Shown piece by piece: positions 62,616 through 64,000 of a stretch of DNA of 64,000 bases; position 1 is the first letter of the stretch; every line of letters begins with the position of its first letter. The notes beneath the pieces were generated by a model, which was given only the letters and a program-made list of their open reading frames with translations, had not been told where the DNA came from and did no database searches. The position numbers and the translations under genes are program-made. The stretch comes from Micromonospora sp. BL4 (GTDB lineage: Bacteria; Actinomycetota; Actinomycetes; Mycobacteriales; Micromonosporaceae), in assembly GCF_003667505.1 (NCBI RefSeq), contig NZ_RCVJ01000181.1, positions 31,989 to 95,988 of the forward strand, written 5' to 3'.

Positions 62616-63980
62616 ATGAGCAGAACGCCGTTCACGCTGGAAGAGTTGCGGGTCGCCGTCCAGGCCGGCGAGATCGACACCGTCGTGCTGGCCCTGGTCG
62701 ACATGCAGGGCCGCTTGCAGGGCAAACGGTTCCACGCGCCGTTCTTCCTCGATCAGGTGGTCGAGCACGGCAGCGAGGGGTGCAACTACCTGCTCGCCGT
62801 GGACGTGGACATGAACACCGTCGACGGGTATGCGATGTCGAGCTGGGAGCGCGGCTACGGCGACTTCGCGATGGTGCCGGACCTCAGCACGTTGCGCCGG
62901 ATGCCCTGGCAGCCGGGGTCCGCGCTGCTGCTGGCCGACCTGACCTGGCTGGACGGCTCCGGCGACGTGGTCGCCTCGCCCCGGCAGATCCTGCGCCGGC
63001 AGCTGGGCCGGCTGGCCGAGCACGGGCTGACCGCGTACGCCGGCACCGAGCTGGAGTTCGTGCTGTACCGCGACTCGTACGAGGACGCCTGGCGGCGCGG
63101 CTACCGCGACCTCACCCCGGCCAACCAGTACAACGTGGACTACTCGCTGCTCGGCACCGCCCGGGTGGAACCGCTGCTGCGCCGGATCCGCACCGAGATG
63201 GCCGGCGCCGGTCTGACCCCGGAGAGCGCCAAGGGCGAGTGCAACCTCGGCCAACACGAGATCGCCTTCCGCTACGACGAGGCGGTGGCCTGCGCCGACC
63301 ACCACGTGATTTACAAGAACGGGGCGAAGGAGATCGCCGCCCAGGAGGGCATGGCGATCACCTTCATGGCCAAGCCGAACGCGCGGGAGGGCAACTCCTG
63401 CCACATCCACTTCTCCCTGCGCGACACCACCGGCGGGTCGGCGATGCTCGGCGACGGGCCCGCGCACCTGTCCGAGACCGGGCAGCGGGTGCTCGCCGGG
63501 CTGCTGGCCACGATGCGCGAGTTCAGCCTGCTCTTCGCCCCGAACATCAACTCCTACAAGCGTTACCAGCCGGGGTCGTTCGCCCCGACGGCGCTGCGCT
63601 GGGGGGTGGACAACCGCACCTGCGCGCTGCGGGTGGTCGGCCACGGGCAGGGCATGCGGGTGGAGAACCGGGTGCCCGGCGCTGACGTCAACCCGTACCT
63701 GGCGATCGCCGGGCTGGTCGCCGGCGCGCTGCACGGCATCGAGCGCGAGTTGGAGTTGGGGCCGGAGTGCACCGGCAACGCGTACGACGACCCGGAGGCC
63801 GAACGCGTGCCGGGCACCCTGCGCGACGCCCTGACCCTGTGGGAGCAGTCGACGGCCGCCGAGGAAGCCTTCGGCCCCGAGGTCGTCGCCCACTACGCCA
63901 ACCAGGCCCGGGTGGAGCTGGCAGCCTTCGACGCGGCGGTAACCGACTGGGAGCTGACCCGTGGCTTCGAACGCCTCTAA
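62616..63980 (+). CDS. Glutamine-synthetase-like ligase (GlnA3/gamma-glutamylamine type)
   Basis: 454 residues from the ATG at 62616, after GGAGG. Beta-grasp N-terminus (LALVDMQGRLQGKRF) and the GS catalytic fold: TELEFVLYRD, ESAKGECNLGQHEIAFRY, NSCHIHFSLRD, NSYKRYQPGSFAP and VENRVPGADVNPYLAIAG. The tyrosine adenylylation loop and several ammonia-site features of true GlnA are altered, as in the Streptomyces GlnA2/GlnA3 enzymes that glutamylate polyamines. With the upstream permease, amine or polyamine use is a reasonable guess. Complete; only 20 bp of the window remain after it. Confidence 0.93.
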   Translation: MSRTPFTLEELRVAVQAGEIDTVVLALVDMQGRLQGKRFHAPFFLDQVVEHGSEGCNYLLAVDVDMNTVDGYAMSSWERGYGDFAMVPDLSTLRRMPWQPGSALLLADLTWLDGSGDVVASPRQILRRQLGRLAEHGLTAYAGTELEFVLYRDSYEDAWRRGYRDLTPANQYNVDYSLLGTARVEPLLRRIRTEMAGAGLTPESAKGECNLGQHEIAFRYDEAVACADHHVIYKNGAKEIAAQEGMAITFMAKPNAREGNSCHIHFSLRDTTGGSAMLGDGPAHLSETGQRVLAGLLATMREFSLLFAPNINSYKRYQPGSFAPTALRWGVDNRTCALRVVGHGQGMRVENRVPGADVNPYLAIAGLVAGALHGIERELELGPECTGNAYDDPEAERVPGTLRDALTLWEQSTAAEEAFGPEVVAHYANQARVELAAFDAAVTDWELTRGFERL

Positions 63981-64000
63981 CCCACTCCCCAGCCCCGGCC

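Noticed and set aside
62526..63893. Upstream extension of the PQQ dehydrogenase frame
   Set aside because: Antisense to the glutamine-synthetase-like gene; the signal peptide marks the real start at 62525.

Overview
The window is chromosomal DNA from a very GC-rich actinomycete. Gene order, GTG starts, DUF2469, DUF2631 and DivIVA-type proteins, archaeal-type ProRS and GTGA/ATGA stop-start overlaps all suggest Micromonosporaceae (Micromonospora or Salinispora-like). This is inference from gene content only; no rRNA or tRNA gene was found to confirm it. There is no CRISPR array, prophage, transposase or biosynthetic cluster.

Layout. 1-3.7 kb: end of an amidohydrolase, a TetR regulator, proS and a DUF402 protein. 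4-9.9 kb: translation and export block rpsP-khpA-rimM-trmD-rplS, twin signal peptidases, Nudix, rnhB, DUF2469. 10-17.6 kb: sulfite-oxidase-like enzyme, M23 peptidase, class V aminotransferase, and the block yraN-comM-dprA-xerC on the minus strand. 17.9-27.5 kb: membrane protein with tandem repeats, rpsB-tsf-pyrH-frr, cdsA, rlmN, DivIVA-like protein. 27.5-33.4 kb: DUF2631, MBL-Rieske fusion, TMEM175-like channel, FAD oxidoreductase, YihY, GNAT. 33.8-37.5 kb: a 1,230-residue secreted probable GH87 alpha-glucanase. 37.9-42 kb: LppU-like protein, then dxr-rseP-ispG. 42-45.6 kb: PadR repressor and MFS exporter around a shared operator, GNAT, lysozyme-like exoprotein. 45.6-46.5 kb: an 860-bp gene-poor region dense in repeats. 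46.5-64 kb: fused ABC exporter, Old Yellow Enzyme, dicarboxylate symporter, DUF998, glutathionyl-hydroquinone-reductase-like protein, thiolase, DUF574 methyltransferase, GGDEF-EAL protein, DUF456, amino-acid permease, PQQ-type sugar dehydrogenase, glutamine-synthetase-like ligase.

How the genes work together. The core is ribosome assembly and translation (S16, L19, S2, EF-Ts, RRF, RimM, TrmD, RlmN, ProRS), phospholipid and isoprenoid precursors (CdsA, Dxr, IspG), protein export and intramembrane proteolysis (LepB pair, RseP) and DNA uptake/recombination (DprA, ComM, XerC). The flanks are adaptive: transport, redox, acetylation, polysaccharide degradation.

The least explained material is non-coding. 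Three kinds of palindromic or hairpin repeat recur: a 34-38 bp AT-rich palindrome at 17.73 and 46.24 kb, an ~80 bp hairpin at 37.50 and 46.10 kb, and a third hairpin at 59.39 kb. Three regularly spaced minus-strand ECF-sigma-like promoter motifs lie at 45.79, 45.88 and 45.98 kb. Two of the repeat families and the promoter motifs meet in 45.64-46.49 kb, the best place to look for something undescribed.
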